The position numbers and the translations under genes are program-made. DNA of 64,000 nt from Nitrobacter hamburgensis X14. GTDB lineage: Bacteria > Pseudomonadota > Alphaproteobacteria > Rhizobiales > Xanthobacteraceae. Shown piece after piece: positions 8,397-17,257 of the stretch. Where the stretch lies: positions 4,264,001-4,328,000 of the forward strand of contig NC_007964.1 in the NCBI RefSeq assembly GCF_000013885.1, given 5' to 3'. The notes beneath the pieces are model-generated. The model searched no databases and was not told the origin of the DNA. It was given only the letters and a program-made list of their open reading frames with translations. Numbering within the stretch: position 1 is the first letter of the stretch; every line of letters starts with the position of its first letter.

Positions 8397-9491
8397 CTAG
8401 TGGATGGAATCTAACGCTTGGTGCCCGCGTCTGACAGCTCGGATAATTTCGTTGGGATCAGCGGTCCATGTGAAGGGTTTTGATTCTGCGTTGTGTTCGA
8501 CGACGAAGCGATTGATTGCAGCCTGCAGGTCGACGACCGATCGGAAGATGCCGCGTTTCAGCCGTCGCTTCGTCAGCTTGGCGAAGAAACCCTCGATGGC
8601 GTTGAGCCAGGATGCCGATGTGGGCGTGAAGTGGAAGGTCCAGCGGGGATGCCGTGTCAGCCATTGGCGCACCTTCGGATGCTTGTGGGTAGCGTAGTTG
8701 TCGACGATGGCGTGGATCGACTTTTGGACTGGTACCTGCGCTTCAATGGCATTGAGGAAGCGGATGAACTCCTGGTGCCGGTGGCGCTGCATGTTGCGGC
8801 CGATGACGGTACCGTCGAGGACGTTGAGAGCAGCGAACAGCGTGGTCGTACCGTGGCGTTTGTAGTCGTGGGTCATCGTTCCGGCACGGCCCGGCTTGAT
8901 CGGCAGACCGGGCTGGGTGCGGTCGAGCGCCTGGATTTGGCTCTTCTCATCGACTGAGAGGACGATGGCATGGGCTGGTGGATCGACATAGAGACCGACA
9001 ATATCGCGCAGCTTGTCGACAAATTGCGGGTCGGTGGAGAGCTTGAACTGTTTCACCCTGTGCGGTTGAAGGCCGTGCGCACGCCAGATGCGTTGGACGG
9101 AGCTCGCGCTGATATCGACGACCTTCGCCATCATGGCGGAGGTCCAGTGGGTCGCCTCTGCTGGCGGCTCGGTCTGGGTGAGCGCCACGACGCGTTCGGT
9201 GATCTTCGATCCCAGCGGACGGATACGCGAGGGGCGTGTCTTGTCGTGTAGGAGGCCGTCGTAACCCGCCTGCATGAAGCGTTCCTGCCAGCGCCACACA
9301 CAGGTCTTCGATGTGCCGGTCCGGCGCATGATCTCATTGGTACCAAAACCGTCCGCGCTCAACAGGACGATCTCAGCTCGCCAGACATGCTTGTGTGGGG
9401 CGTTGCGATCCCGCGCGAGAGCCTTCAGACGGCGGCGATCAGCCGGCTTGAGAGTGATGGAAATCCCGGTTCGCATGCGCCAGACTCGCAT
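8397..9491 (-). CDS. IS630-family transposase
   Basis: About 364 residues from the ATG at 9491 (MRVWRMRTGISITL); an in-frame TTG at 9527 and an ATG at 9476 are alternatives. It has N-terminal helix-turn-helix domains (ADGFGTNEIMRRTGTSKTCV), then the DDE catalytic residues: D in VLSVDEKSQIQALDR, D in AIVDNYATHKHPK and E in NAIEGFFAKLTKRRLKRG. No lesion is visible, so it may be active. The stop codon TAG is made of the TA target duplication plus one flanking base, so the element does not encode its own stop. Older broken relatives are at 2347-2630 and (a different subgroup) 52206-52466. Confidence 0.95.
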   Translation of the reverse strand: MRVWRMRTGISITLKPADRRRLKALARDRNAPHKHVWRAEIVLLSADGFGTNEIMRRTGTSKTCVWRWQERFMQAGYDGLLHDKTRPSRIRPLGSKITERVVALTQTEPPAEATHWTSAMMAKVVDISASSVQRIWRAHGLQPHRVKQFKLSTDPQFVDKLRDIVGLYVDPPAHAIVLSVDEKSQIQALDRTQPGLPIKPGRAGTMTHDYKRHGTTTLFAALNVLDGTVIGRNMQRHRHQEFIRFLNAIEAQVPVQKSIHAIVDNYATHKHPKVRQWLTRHPRWTFHFTPTSASWLNAIEGFFAKLTKRRLKRGIFRSVVDLQAAINRFVVEHNAESKPFTWTADPNEIIRAVRRGHQALDSIH

Positions 9492-9545
9492 GCATCCAGT
9501 CAGATGGGAATCCCCTCCGGGATTCAAATGTCAGACGCGATCCAC
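8400..9545 (-). mobile_element. IS630-family insertion sequence, complete
   Basis: The outer ends are imperfect inverted repeats: GTGGATGGAATCTAAC at 8400 and, read inward from 9545, GTGGATCGCGTCTGAC. Both ends are flanked by TA (8398-8399 and 9546-9547), the target duplicated by IS630 elements. One transposase gene fills the element. Joining the flanks through a single TA restores an open reading frame (see the split small gene), which supports these boundaries. Confidence 0.9.
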
Positions 9546-9783
9546 TAGATGTTCTAATCAGAAATGCAAGGACTTGCCAGATCAATCGTCGTTCGTTGAT
9601 GAACAGCTCAAGGCCAATAACGTCACCGTCTTGGAGGAGAAGCGCTGCTTTCGCCGCTCCGCCGCGTGGTGGCGGATCGTCATCATCAAGGCTGCGCAGC
9701 GCGCTGAGAATTTCGCTCAACCGGAGTGGCATCGTATGCCCCGGAATCATTCTCAGCATGGGCGAGGATTCGACCGCATACCG

Positions 9784-10167
9784 TCATTGAGCGATCCATA
9801 TAGCCCGCAAGTGCTTTAGCGGCGCGCTTCTTTTCGATCTGCGGATCGATCGAGGAATTGGCCCAAGTGGAAGCCTGAGACTTGACCCGGCCTTGATGGA
9901 AGCTTGAGACTGCTCGCTCGTGGTTGTTACCGGCGGCATTGCCATCTTGCTCGGCGACTCCGCGTCCGGCGGACTGGCGCCCGTCATGTGCGCTATCTCC
10001 CGATCGATCGGGTATGAGTCATGCTGAAGCTGCTGCCTGGGCCGGAAGCGCCCGACATCCGCCGGCGAGATGAAGCTTCCCACCGGGACCTCGTAGGGCA
10101 AGGCCAACTCCCCGAGCGGCGCCTTGCCCTTCGGCACCGTCTTGCTACCTTTCTTCCGCTTGGCCAT
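9784..10167 (-). CDS. Small basic hypothetical protein, altered C terminus (left copy)
   Basis: 127 residues starting MAKRKKGSKTVPKGKAPLGE, Lys-rich at the N terminus. It diverges from the HEAGH gene with about 70 bases between the starts. The first 100 residues are the same as in the copy at 61908; after SSLRLP the two copies differ completely, which is where the duplicated segment ends. The true C terminus of the family is therefore probably absent from both. I cannot assign a function; the conserved divergent pairing with a metalloprotease may mean a substrate or regulator (inference). Confidence 0.55.
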   Translation of the reverse strand: MAKRKKGSKTVPKGKAPLGELALPYEVPVGSFISPADVGRFRPRQQLQHDSYPIDREIAHMTGASPPDAESPSKMAMPPVTTTSEQSQASIKAGSSLRLPLGPIPRSIRRSKRSAPLKHLRAIWIAQ

Positions 10168-10831
10168 CGGGTAACCTCCGAGGTCAGGTCAGTCCGATCC
10201 GGCGTTCGAGCGCCAGGTCGGCCGCTTTGGTCAGCATGTTATCGGAGCTTGTCGTCGTGGGGAAGAAAGAGACCATCGCGCATCACGAGGCCGGACACGC
10301 CGTGATCGCGCGCGTGCTGGACATCCCGGTAAGCTACGCGACCCTCGATGCACTCGACGGCGCCGGCGCCGTAGTGACGACGTCCAGCGCGACGCATCTC
10401 GCCCCGGACGACCTTGAGGCGCCGGAGAAGTACGCCATTGTCGCGCTGGCCGGCCCGCAGGCCCAGCATCACTATCGTCCTATGTCCCTCGCGGCCCAGA
10501 ATCGCGCGTGCGACGGTGGCTGGCGCGTGGATCGCGCCAACGCGACCAGCCTCCTGGCGATGCTGGTTTTGCGGCAGCACGGCAAGCCGGCGGTGCCGGG
10601 CAGCTACGTCGAGTTGGACGGTCCCGAGACAGAGGAGTTCGGCCGCCTATTCAGCCATACGACCCAAAAGACTGCCGATCTGGTCCAGGAAAACTGGTCT
10701 GCGATCCAGCGCGTCGCTGCGGCCCTGCTGAGCCGTCCCGCGCTTACCGAAGAGGATATCGACGCCCTAATCGCGGCGCACGACAACTAGCTGCTCTATT
10801 TTATCCCGATGCTTAATTTGCGTTCGAGCTT
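9868..10831. repeat. 964-bp inverted repeat, left copy
   Basis: Base for base, 9868-10831 is the reverse complement of 61244-62207 (coordinates sum to 72075 throughout the parts compared). All reading frames translate identically in both copies. It holds the whole HEAGH metalloprotease gene and the 5' part of the divergent MAKRKK gene. A further 37-base block (9782-9818 versus 62464-62500, one mismatch) extends the relationship outward after unrelated spacers of 49 and 256 bases. Confidence 0.9.
10236..10790 (+). CDS. FtsH C-terminal-like (peptidase M41) zinc metalloprotease, stand-alone
   Basis: 184 residues from the ATG at 10236 (MLSELVVVGKKETIAHHEAG). HHEAGHAVIARVLD at residues 16-29 is the HEXXH zinc motif in the HEAGH form used by M41 proteases such as FtsH. 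There is no AAA+ ATPase domain and no transmembrane helix, so the protein is about the length of the FtsH protease domain alone. DGGWRVDRANATSLLAMLVL at residues 98-117 is the likely helix carrying the third (Asp) ligand. The C-terminal LSRPALTEEDIDALI matches the end of FtsH-type protease domains. An identical gene is at 61285-61839. Confidence 0.8.
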   Translation: MLSELVVVGKKETIAHHEAGHAVIARVLDIPVSYATLDALDGAGAVVTTSSATHLAPDDLEAPEKYAIVALAGPQAQHHYRPMSLAAQNRACDGGWRVDRANATSLLAMLVLRQHGKPAVPGSYVELDGPETEEFGRLFSHTTQKTADLVQENWSAIQRVAAALLSRPALTEEDIDALIAAHDN

Positions 10832-10973
10832 CCTTGGCTGATCGTAGCCTTCGGCTTGTTGGCGATTTTCGGAGATGGAGGGTGACTCCGATCCGCATCT
10901 CGTTTTCATCGCTGCGCCAAGGGCGCCCTTTCGAATATCTGGTCCGCTACGCACTCGTATCAAATCGCGGCAA

Positions 10974-11231
10974 TCAATATTCGTTTCTCTCCCCCGTGTA
11001 GGCGGTAAGCGCAGTACGGGCCCGAGCCAGATCCTCTCGCGCTACCCCAAGGATCTGCTCAGCGGCATCGAGCGCGGCGAAAGCTTCCACCGAAGGGTCT
11101 GGCCGTTCAGCCGTGATTATAACCCAAGCGGCGTCAACTTCAGCGATTGCCGCGCGCAAATTGGCGATAGCGCGCCCGATTGCGTCATAAAGCGCGATCT
11201 CGTGTTCGGGTGCAGCCTTCTCCGACATCAT
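10974..11231 (-). CDS. Small helical hypothetical protein (intact paralogue)
   Basis: 85 residues from MMSEKAAPEHEIALYDAIGR, predicted almost wholly helical (AIANLRAAIAEVDAAW, LDAAEQILGVAREDLARART). A decayed relative in the other orientation lies at 34895-35137 and shares its upstream region (the aaacgattaggttggcgcga block at 11301-11320 and 34824-34843). Function unknown. The intact reading frame next to a paralogue with frameshift lesions supports this as the real gene. Confidence 0.65.
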   Translation of the reverse strand: MMSEKAAPEHEIALYDAIGRAIANLRAAIAEVDAAWVIITAERPDPSVEAFAALDAAEQILGVAREDLARARTALTAYTGERNEY

Positions 11232-11315
11232 CGCACGTTTCTATTTTTCCGGCGCGGAACCTATGCCGAACGCCCGGGACCATCATACGGCCTGCGCTTC
11301 CTCGCGCCAACCTAA

Positions 11316-12137
11316 TCGTTTAGGCAGCGCCACAAGCACATCCCGGATCGCGGCGCCATAACGCCGGCGTTAGGTTTCGAGTTCCGGTCGCGGGCTGTCG
11401 AGCCGAGGCTCGCAACAACGAGCCCCGTTGTCTGATGCCGCTTGGTCGATCCGAGTGAGCATGACTTCGACGCGGTTGCAGAAGGCATCGAACCAAGTGG
11501 GTTACGTTACCATCCCGCGCGTTTCTCGCCTTCGGCGCTCCAGCGGTGCTGGCCGGCGCGGTTCTTCTTGACTTTGAGAGCCGAATGGTCACCGCCGTGC
11601 GAGGATCACGGGAAAAACATCGTGCTTGCCTCAAACAAGTTGGCGACATCGTTTAAACGTTGGGGCCGTGACCGCAAATCGCAGCACATCGAAGCACATT
11701 CACGATGGATTTTGGACGCGGTGAATCACGCTCGCCGAGTTGCGAGACCTGCGGCATCGCTTCGCTCTGGCGTTTCTTCCAGCGCGGAACAATCACGCTT
11801 AAAAAAGACAACGCACGCCGCACGCTGCCAAAATACCAAGTCGTATCGCCGTCACGGTACCGCGGGTCGCAGCGATTGTGCCAGGTCATCGATTGACGGT
11901 CTTAGCCGATTGCTGACCTCATCCGCTGTAGGTTTGATGAGATAGCTTCGGGCAATATCATCAACAGCGGGGACGCAACGGTCGCGCCGCGGGTAATCGC
12001 GCGCTGAGATCGACCTCGCGCGTGGCGTCGTCCTCTCCGCAGGTTGAGTATCAGATTCGCAAGGGACAAGAGCTTTCCGTCGGGAACATTTCGTGGTCTC
12101 GCTCGTTTGTAGCGGTTCGACGGCTTTGGAGAGCAAC
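11316..12137. other. Long stretch without a supported gene
   Basis: No intact gene is seen. Near 11545-11643 the plus strand reads VLLDFESRMVTAVRGSREKH and ends with a stop (RACLKQVGDIV), a possible C-terminal remnant without a start. At 11363-11414 there is a block (aacgccggcgtt...ttccgg) that recurs in diverged form near 32727-32780. The last 100 bases lead into the exported protein at 12138. Confidence 0.4.
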
Positions 12138-12437
12138 ATGATTAAGTGGTTTGTTACATTTGCCGCGCTGGCTGCGGCGGCGACCGTATTCGCTCCGATC
12201 CCATTGATGGCGCAAGGCGTTGGGGTCGAGGTTCCCGGCGTCGGCGGGGTGGGGGTCGGCGAGACACGCCAACGTGACTATGATCGCGATTACGATCGGC
12301 CGTATCGTGATGATGATCGCGATTACGATCGGCGACATTATCGTGAGCACCCGGAGAGACGTTACCGCGGTGGATGCAAGACCATCACCATTGAGCGAGA
12401 TGATGGATCAGTGAAGAGAATTAGGCGCTGCGACTAG
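12138..12437 (+). CDS. Small exported protein with Asp/Arg/Tyr-rich repeat
   Basis: 99 residues. The start ATG at 12138 follows GGAGAG by 4-5 bases and opens a clear Sec signal peptide (MIKWFVTFAALAAAATVFAP to about LMAQ), so upstream in-frame starts are unlikely. The mature part begins with Gly/Val-rich sequence and then has DYDRDYDRPYRDDDRDYDRR, a charged repeat, followed by CKTITIERDDGSVKRIRRC, where two Cys could form a disulfide. Proteins of this form are common in Bradyrhizobium as periplasmic proteins of unknown function. It lies 48 bases before another exported protein in the same direction, so they may be co-transcribed. Confidence 0.75.
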   Translation: MIKWFVTFAALAAAATVFAPIPLMAQGVGVEVPGVGGVGVGETRQRDYDRDYDRPYRDDDRDYDRRHYREHPERRYRGGCKTITIERDDGSVKRIRRCD

Positions 12438-12485
12438 ACTGAGCAAAACATAATCACTGAGAGGCCGTTAACGCAGGAGACGACC

Positions 12486-13046
12486 ATGCGTGTTCTTCCG
12501 CTTGCCACGATCTTGTTACTGGCCTCTACAGCAGGTCCTTCGCTTGCGAAGCAAGACCAGCCGAACGCTCCGGCTCAAAGCCAGTCTCAAACGGCTCCGG
12601 CTCAGGGGCAGCCTCAGAGCCAGCCGCAGACTGTCCCCGTCCAGCCGGAACGCACACCTCAGCAATCGGAGCAGGCCGGTAAGGAAGAGCGAGAGCGTGC
12701 CGAGGATGGCCGCATCCGCGAGAGTTGGAAAGCAGAGGAGCGCGATAACGATCACGGGGACCGTACCGGACAGAATAGGATGGACAGAATGATGGGTCGC
12801 ATGGACCGGGATGATGACGCGATGGCGAGAATGATGGATATGTGCGACCGAATGATGGAACGTATGCATCACGGAATACGCGGCCACGATGTAGATCGCG
12901 ACCGAAACGAGGGATATCGCAGTTCGGACAGCGCAGAGCGAGATGGGTATGCCAAGGGCTATGATGAAGAACATCGAGCTTCGCGGCGAGTAAGAATCTG
13001 TATTGAGGACGAAAACGGCGACGAGTATTGCCGCTATCGACCTTGA
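12486..13046 (+). CDS. Exported Gln/Asp/Met-rich protein
   Basis: 186 residues with a signal peptide (MRVLPLATILLLASTAGPSL, cleavage near AKQ). Residues 25-60 are Gln/Pro/Ala-rich low-complexity. Residues 98-128 form a Met-rich helix (NRMDRMMGRMDRDDDAMARM then MDMCDRMMERMHHG), with many Met, one Cys and two His that could bind soft metals such as copper or silver (inference). The C terminus (RRVRICIEDENGDEYCRYRP) has two Cys and resembles the end of the neighbouring 12138 protein. AGGAGACGACC precedes the ATG. No family name is certain. Confidence 0.7.
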   Translation: MRVLPLATILLLASTAGPSLAKQDQPNAPAQSQSQTAPAQGQPQSQPQTVPVQPERTPQQSEQAGKEERERAEDGRIRESWKAEERDNDHGDRTGQNRMDRMMGRMDRDDDAMARMMDMCDRMMERMHHGIRGHDVDRDRNEGYRSSDSAERDGYAKGYDEEHRASRRVRICIEDENGDEYCRYRP

Positions 13047-13187
13047 GGCAAGTGGCAACGGAGACTGTGTGCCGCTACTATCCGAAATCTTTGCACGCAG
13101 CTGTCCACTGCCTAAAACATCAGTGTAAATTGGGCGATCGCACGGCGTGAGCCGGCCATCGGGTCGCTGCCGTTGGATGCGAGCCAA

Positions 13188-13328
13188 TGAGCGACCGCTT
13201 TGCTCAGTTGCTTGAGCGCTCACTTAACGGGGAAGAACTAAATCTTGACCCCGAGGCCGCGTTGGTTTTTGCATCACTGGAATCGCTGCATTTCAGCTTG
13301 GAATGGGATGCAACTGACCGACGATGAC
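13188..13328 (+). CDS. Short ORF, possibly frameshifted
   Basis: 46 residues: MSDRFAQLLERSLNGEELNL, then DPEAALVFASLESLHF. Just before its stop, a neighbouring frame continues MQLTDDDRAFLVDVKMIFEP and ends at 13375, so the original gene may have been about 60 residues. No family recognised. Confidence 0.3.
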
Positions 13329-13519
13329 CGCGCGTTTCTTGTCGACGTCAAGATGATATTCGAGCCGCCGACTTGAAGCGATACACTAAAGCAGGCGTCC
13401 GCGCGTGATGTCATCGCAAAAGTGAGTTTCAACCAACCTAACATTTATCGAAAGATCGCGATTGAGGGTTTCCCGCGCCCGGTGAAGCTCGGCGTGCGTT
13501 GATCTTAACGTTAGTCGTC

Positions 13520-13765
13520 GAGGGTGTGTTATAGCGTTGAATAAACTGGTTAAGGCTGGCTGGCTGAAACGTGCACGCAGCGGCGGTTGCCACAACAGTA
13601 ACAGGTATCGACTCCCGAAGCGGATTCCGCAGCTAAACGGTGAGCCCCAGTGCACGGTATCGACGTGAACTCGGGGATTAAAAACAGTGCACACCGGTAC
13701 CAAAAACGGTGAACTACAGAGGACCAACAAATTTACGTTATGTTGCGCGTTAAACAACGTTAGTT
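13520..13765 (+). pseudogene. Helix-turn-helix protein remnant
   Basis: The plus strand reads LNKLVKAGWLKRARSGGCHN then SNRYRLPKRIPQ, a winged-helix wing of the sort found in plasmid/phage replication or HTH proteins. A tail with the TVxNGE type of repeat (TVHTGTKNGELQRTN) follows after a stop. No start is present. The rest of 13376-14057 has no supported gene; the last 200 bases are the 5' non-coding end of the IS110 element. Confidence 0.35.
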
Positions 13766-14057
13766 CTTGATCGAGCAACATTATCATCGCCATCGATCCA
13801 TGAGGCGACTATTGCCCGCCATTTCGTCAAGATGAAAATGACGCCATTTTGCAAACACTGCATGATGCCGTCAAAGCAACCCGCGAATTCACGGGTAAAG
13901 CTGCTGTGACGACAGCGGCCGTCCTCAAGAATGAAATGCGGACGATGGCTGCGCGGCATAAGGATGCGAGAGCGGCATCATTCGCGTTGGTCGGCCTGCG
14001 GGACGAAAGTTCCGCTATCTTCAAGCCTTCACGCAATCACACGAATCGGAGGGGGCG

Positions 14058-14724
14058 ATGAAGCAATATGTTGGGCTTGATGTCTCGCAAAAGGAGACTT
14101 CAGTGTGCGTGGTCGACGAAGTAGCTCAGATCTTGTTTGAGGGAAAGGCCAAGTCCGATCCGGGGGCGCTCACCGCGCTGCTTCGCGAGCGGGCGCCGCA
14201 TGCGGAGCGCATCGGTTTTGAGACGGGGGCGATGGCAAGCTGGCTATGGCATGAACTTCGTAGGGTCGATCTTCCAGTGGTATGCATCGACGCTCGGCAT
14301 GCGCACGCGGCTTTGTCAGTGCGCATGAACAAGAGCGATCAGAATGACGCTCGAGGCCTGGCTGAACTGGTGCGGGTCGGTTGGTATCGAGAGGTAAAGG
14401 TCAAGAGCGAAGATAGCCAGAAAATCCGCGCGATACTCGTCGCGCGATCCCGGCTTGTGGCCATTCGCCGGGATATCGAGAACCAAGTCCGCAGCCTGGT
14501 CAAGGAATATGGGTTACTGTTCCCGCGCGCGATCGGCAAACAGTTCCGTAACCAGGTCAGCGAGCTGTTGGGCGAGGATCATCAACTTCTCGGCGTGATC
14601 GCGCCGCTCTTGTCGATCCATGAACATATCTGCGAGCAGCAGAGCAAGTTCGACGACGAAGTCCGCCGGTTGGCCAAGTCAGACGAGACGACACGTCGCC
14701 TGATGACGGTTCCTGGTGTCGGCG
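14058..14724 (+). pseudogene. IS110-family transposase, 5' part (split by serine-recombinase element)
   Basis: The first 222 residues of an IS110 transposase: MKQYVGLDVSQKETSVCVVD (first Asp of the DEDD RuvC-like site), GFETGAMASWLWHELRRV (Glu), MNKSDQNDARGLAELVRVGW (the Asp pair), and the start of the C-terminal Tnp20 domain RLMTVPGVG. Homology stops at 14724 in GGCG and resumes at 17290. A partial second copy of this element is at 59843-60100. In IS110-group elements the bridge RNA is encoded in the non-coding end before the transposase, here about 13850-14057. Confidence 0.9.
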
Positions 14725-14738
14725 CGACAACTTCATAA

Positions 14739-15191
14739 TGCTCACTATCAGTTGCGTGAAACGATTATCCGTTACCGATTTCATCCCCGTTACGGTCAAA
14801 CGGTCATCGTGACCAGTCGCAATCGCCGTGGTAACGACGTTGCTGTGACCATCCGTCAGCCCGATGGCACACTGGCGCAGCTGCCGATCGGATGACGGAG
14901 GATTTAGCGGAAGCGATGGTGGTGACGGAGAGTCCACTTCTGCCGTTGGCGCATCTGCGTGAGCTCCGTCTCGAGCTCGATACCTGCCTAAGCTTGTTGC
15001 ACGACGATTCCCGTCGTGAAGGAGACAAGCATGACGCGTCGGCAACAATATCCACGCCAATCCGACCTCTTCGTGCCCAAGACGCCACTGGTACCGATGA
15101 CAGCGTCCGAGCGGGCGAAGCTATTGCCACTGGTGAGCGCGCTTTTGTCGGAAATACTCAGTGTCGTCGCAGTGACGGAGGCAGGCGATGA
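14739..15191 (+). pseudogene. Small ORF of the serine-recombinase element, frameshifted
   Basis: The first frame reads HYQLRETIIRYRFHPRYGQT then VIVTSRNRRGNDVAVTIRQP and GTLAQLPI, similar in style to DUF5372-type proteins that accompany such recombinases. One base appears to be missing at 14892 (gatcggatg where gatctggatg would keep the frame). The neighbouring frame then reads MTEDLAEAMVVTESPLLPLA and LRELRLELDTCLSLLHDDSR. The second part alone could be translated from 14892. Confidence 0.45.
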
Positions 15192-15204
15192 AGATCACGC
15201 CTGA
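15031..15204 (+). CDS. Small protein of the serine-recombinase element
   Basis: 57 residues: MTRRQQYPRQSDLFVPKTPL, then MTASERAKLLPLVSALLSEI. AAGGAGACAAGC stands just before the ATG. Its stop overlaps the start of the recombinase gene by 17 bases, which suggests translational coupling. It is the conserved small partner of this class of element; its job is not known to me. Confidence 0.65.
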   Translation: MTRRQQYPRQSDLFVPKTPLVPMTASERAKLLPLVSALLSEILSVVAVTEAGDEDHA

Positions 15205-17257
15205 TCATCTGGCGCGGGGCGCCTTCATCTACATTCGACAATCCACGGTCGACCAGCTTGCCAACAATCATGAGAGCCGACGACGTCAATATGGCCTTGC
15301 CGACCGTGCCCGTGCTCTCGGTTGGACGGATGTGACAGTCATTGATGACGATCTTGGTCGGTCGGGTTCGGGCGTCAGCCGTCCGGGCTTCGAGAGGCTG
15401 CTTGCAGCGATCTGTGAAGGCCGCGTTGGTGCCGTGTTTGCTATCGAGGCGTCGCGCCTGGCGCGCAATGGACGCGACTGGCACACCCTGATCGAATTTT
15501 GCGGCTTGGTCGGCACGGTGATCGTCGATGAGGATGGAACGTATGAACCACGCCATCCAAACGACCGGCTGTTGCTGGGCATGAAAGGGACGATGAGCGA
15601 GCTCGAACTATCGCTGCTGCGGGCCCGTTCGATGGAAGCCCTGAAGCAGAAGGCACGACGGGGCGAGCTGTTCTTCTCGGTAGCCGTTGGCTATGTAAAA
15701 GTGGGCCGCGACAAAATCGAAATGGATCCCGACCTGCGCGTGCGTGAGGCGATTGGGCTGGTCTTCACCCGGTTTGCCGAGATGCAAAGCATCCGCCAAG
15801 TGTTTTTGTCGCTTCGTGGTGACCAGATCGCGCTGCCGTATATCGACCCCAAAGTCTCGGGACAACATCATGTGCTGTGGAAGCTACCGGTCTACACGAC
15901 GGTGAGCAATCTTCTCACCAACCCTGTTTATGCCGGTGCTTACGCCTTTGGCCGAACCGGAAGCCGGATGACAATCGAAAATGGCCGCAAACGAATCGTT
16001 CGCGGCCGCCGCAAAGATCGCTCAGATTGGGCGGTCTTGCTCGTCGACCATCACGAGGGGTATTTGTCCTGGGCAGACTTTGAAAGGAATCAACGGCTGA
16101 TCGCTGACAACGCCAATGGTAAGGGCATGATGGTGCGCGGACCAGTGCGCAAGGGGGAGGCTTTACTCACCGGCCTGCTACGCTGTGGTCATTGCGGCCG
16201 CCGGCTGCTTGTCAGCTACAATGGCACCAAGGGCGATGTCGGTCGCTATAATTGTGACGCGACCCGGAGCAATCCCGGTGCTGCTCCCTGTATCTCGTTC
16301 GGCGCTCTGCGGGTCGATGAGGCGGTGGGAGCCGAGATTGTGCGGTTGCTGCAACCGCTCGGTGTTGAAGCGGCCATCCAGGCGATCACGCAATGCGAGC
16401 ACCAGTCTGGCGAAAAACAACGCCAGGTCGAGTTGGCGCTCGAACAGGTGCGATACGAGGCAACCAGGGCACGCCGACAGTATGACACGGTCGACCCTGA
16501 TAATCGTCTGGTCGCTGGTGAACTCGAGCGACGGTGGAATGCCGCCCTTGCGGCCGTACGCGCACTCGAGGAGGAACTGGAGGCGCTGCTTCGACAGCGG
16601 CCGGCGACCTTGGGTGCAGAGGAGCGCAAGCGTCTGTTGCAAATGGGGGCTGATCTGGAGGCCGCTTGGCACCATCCGGCGGCCACTGCCGTCACGCGTA
16701 AGCGTATCATCCGGGTCGTGTTGCGTGAGGTGGTAGCCTGCGTCGAGGATGACCAGATTCATTTATTGTTGCATTGGCAGGGCGGCGATCATACCCGCTT
16801 GATGGTGAGAAAGAACCGGAGGGGGCAAACACGGTGGGCCGTCGAGCCCGAGACGGTGGAATTGATCCGCGCCTGCGCGCGATTGATGCCTGACAAAGCC
16901 ATTGCCGGCATGCTCAACCGGACAGGTAAGCGAACAGGCCGATTGAATGGATGGACACAGTCGCGTGTGCGGGGCTTCCGCAACACGCACGGCATCACGG
17001 TCTACAGGGATAGCGAATGGGCCGAGCGCGGCGAAGTCACGTTGCCTGAAGCAGCCAGGATGCTCAATCTGAGCCCCCTGGCGGTGCTACGCCAGATTCG
17101 CGCCGGCGGCATTCCCGCCAAGCAATATTATGCAGGCGCACCTTGGGTAATCAAACGACGGGATATCAAAGATCCGCATGTGATCGAGCGCGTCAGGGCG
17201 TGCTGCAAAAGCCCGTCATCATCAAATCCAAATCAAAAGACCTTTGTCTTTCAATAA
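15188..17257 (+). CDS. Large serine recombinase (resolvase/invertase family)
   Basis: 689 residues. Residues 11-150 are the catalytic resolvase domain, with the nucleophile Ser19 in AFIYIRQSTVDQ, then DDDLGRSGSGVSRPGFERLL, EASRLARNGRDW and the RLLLGMKGTMSELELSLLRA helix. A recombinase domain follows (about 165-300), with a zinc ribbon at about 325-375 (LLRCGHCGRRLLVSY, then YNCDATR...APC), and a coiled coil near 400-470 (EKQRQVELALEQVRYEATRA). The C terminus (about 600-680) has an HTH-like segment (TLPEAARMLNLSPLAVLRQI). Length and domain order fit the large serine integrases. It should cut the element in and out of its target. No lesion is visible. A fragment of a relative is at 57166-57339. 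Confidence 0.95.
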   Translation: MKITPDHLARGAFIYIRQSTVDQLANNHESRRRQYGLADRARALGWTDVTVIDDDLGRSGSGVSRPGFERLLAAICEGRVGAVFAIEASRLARNGRDWHTLIEFCGLVGTVIVDEDGTYEPRHPNDRLLLGMKGTMSELELSLLRARSMEALKQKARRGELFFSVAVGYVKVGRDKIEMDPDLRVREAIGLVFTRFAEMQSIRQVFLSLRGDQIALPYIDPKVSGQHHVLWKLPVYTTVSNLLTNPVYAGAYAFGRTGSRMTIENGRKRIVRGRRKDRSDWAVLLVDHHEGYLSWADFERNQRLIADNANGKGMMVRGPVRKGEALLTGLLRCGHCGRRLLVSYNGTKGDVGRYNCDATRSNPGAAPCISFGALRVDEAVGAEIVRLLQPLGVEAAIQAITQCEHQSGEKQRQVELALEQVRYEATRARRQYDTVDPDNRLVAGELERRWNAALAAVRALEEELEALLRQRPATLGAEERKRLLQMGADLEAAWHHPAATAVTRKRIIRVVLREVVACVEDDQIHLLLHWQGGDHTRLMVRKNRRGQTRWAVEPETVELIRACARLMPDKAIAGMLNRTGKRTGRLNGWTQSRVRGFRNTHGITVYRDSEWAERGEVTLPEAARMLNLSPLAVLRQIRAGGIPAKQYYAGAPWVIKRRDIKDPHVIERVRACCKSPSSSNPNQKTFVFQ

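Larger units (their letters stand above)
8342..9759 (-). pseudogene. Small hypothetical gene split by IS630
   Basis: The 5' part (9759-9548) reads MLRMIPGHTMPLRLSEILSA, then AALLLQDGDVIGLELFINER and RLIWQVLAFLIRTS. On the other side of the IS the same frame continues SGNLLPLVLLAGTDSAFT and stops at 8342-8344 once one TA copy is removed. The rejoined product has about 89 residues. I do not recognise the family. The clean rejoining suggests the frame was a real gene, or at least open, before the insertion. Confidence 0.5.

Noticed and set aside
11320..11649. Reverse-strand ORF of 109 residues
   Set aside because: Arg/Ser/Pro-rich composition typical of a GC-rich shadow frame; no motif or start site.
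13386..13793. Reverse-strand ORF of 135 residues
   Set aside because: Antisense to the HTH-like remnant; no recognisable family.
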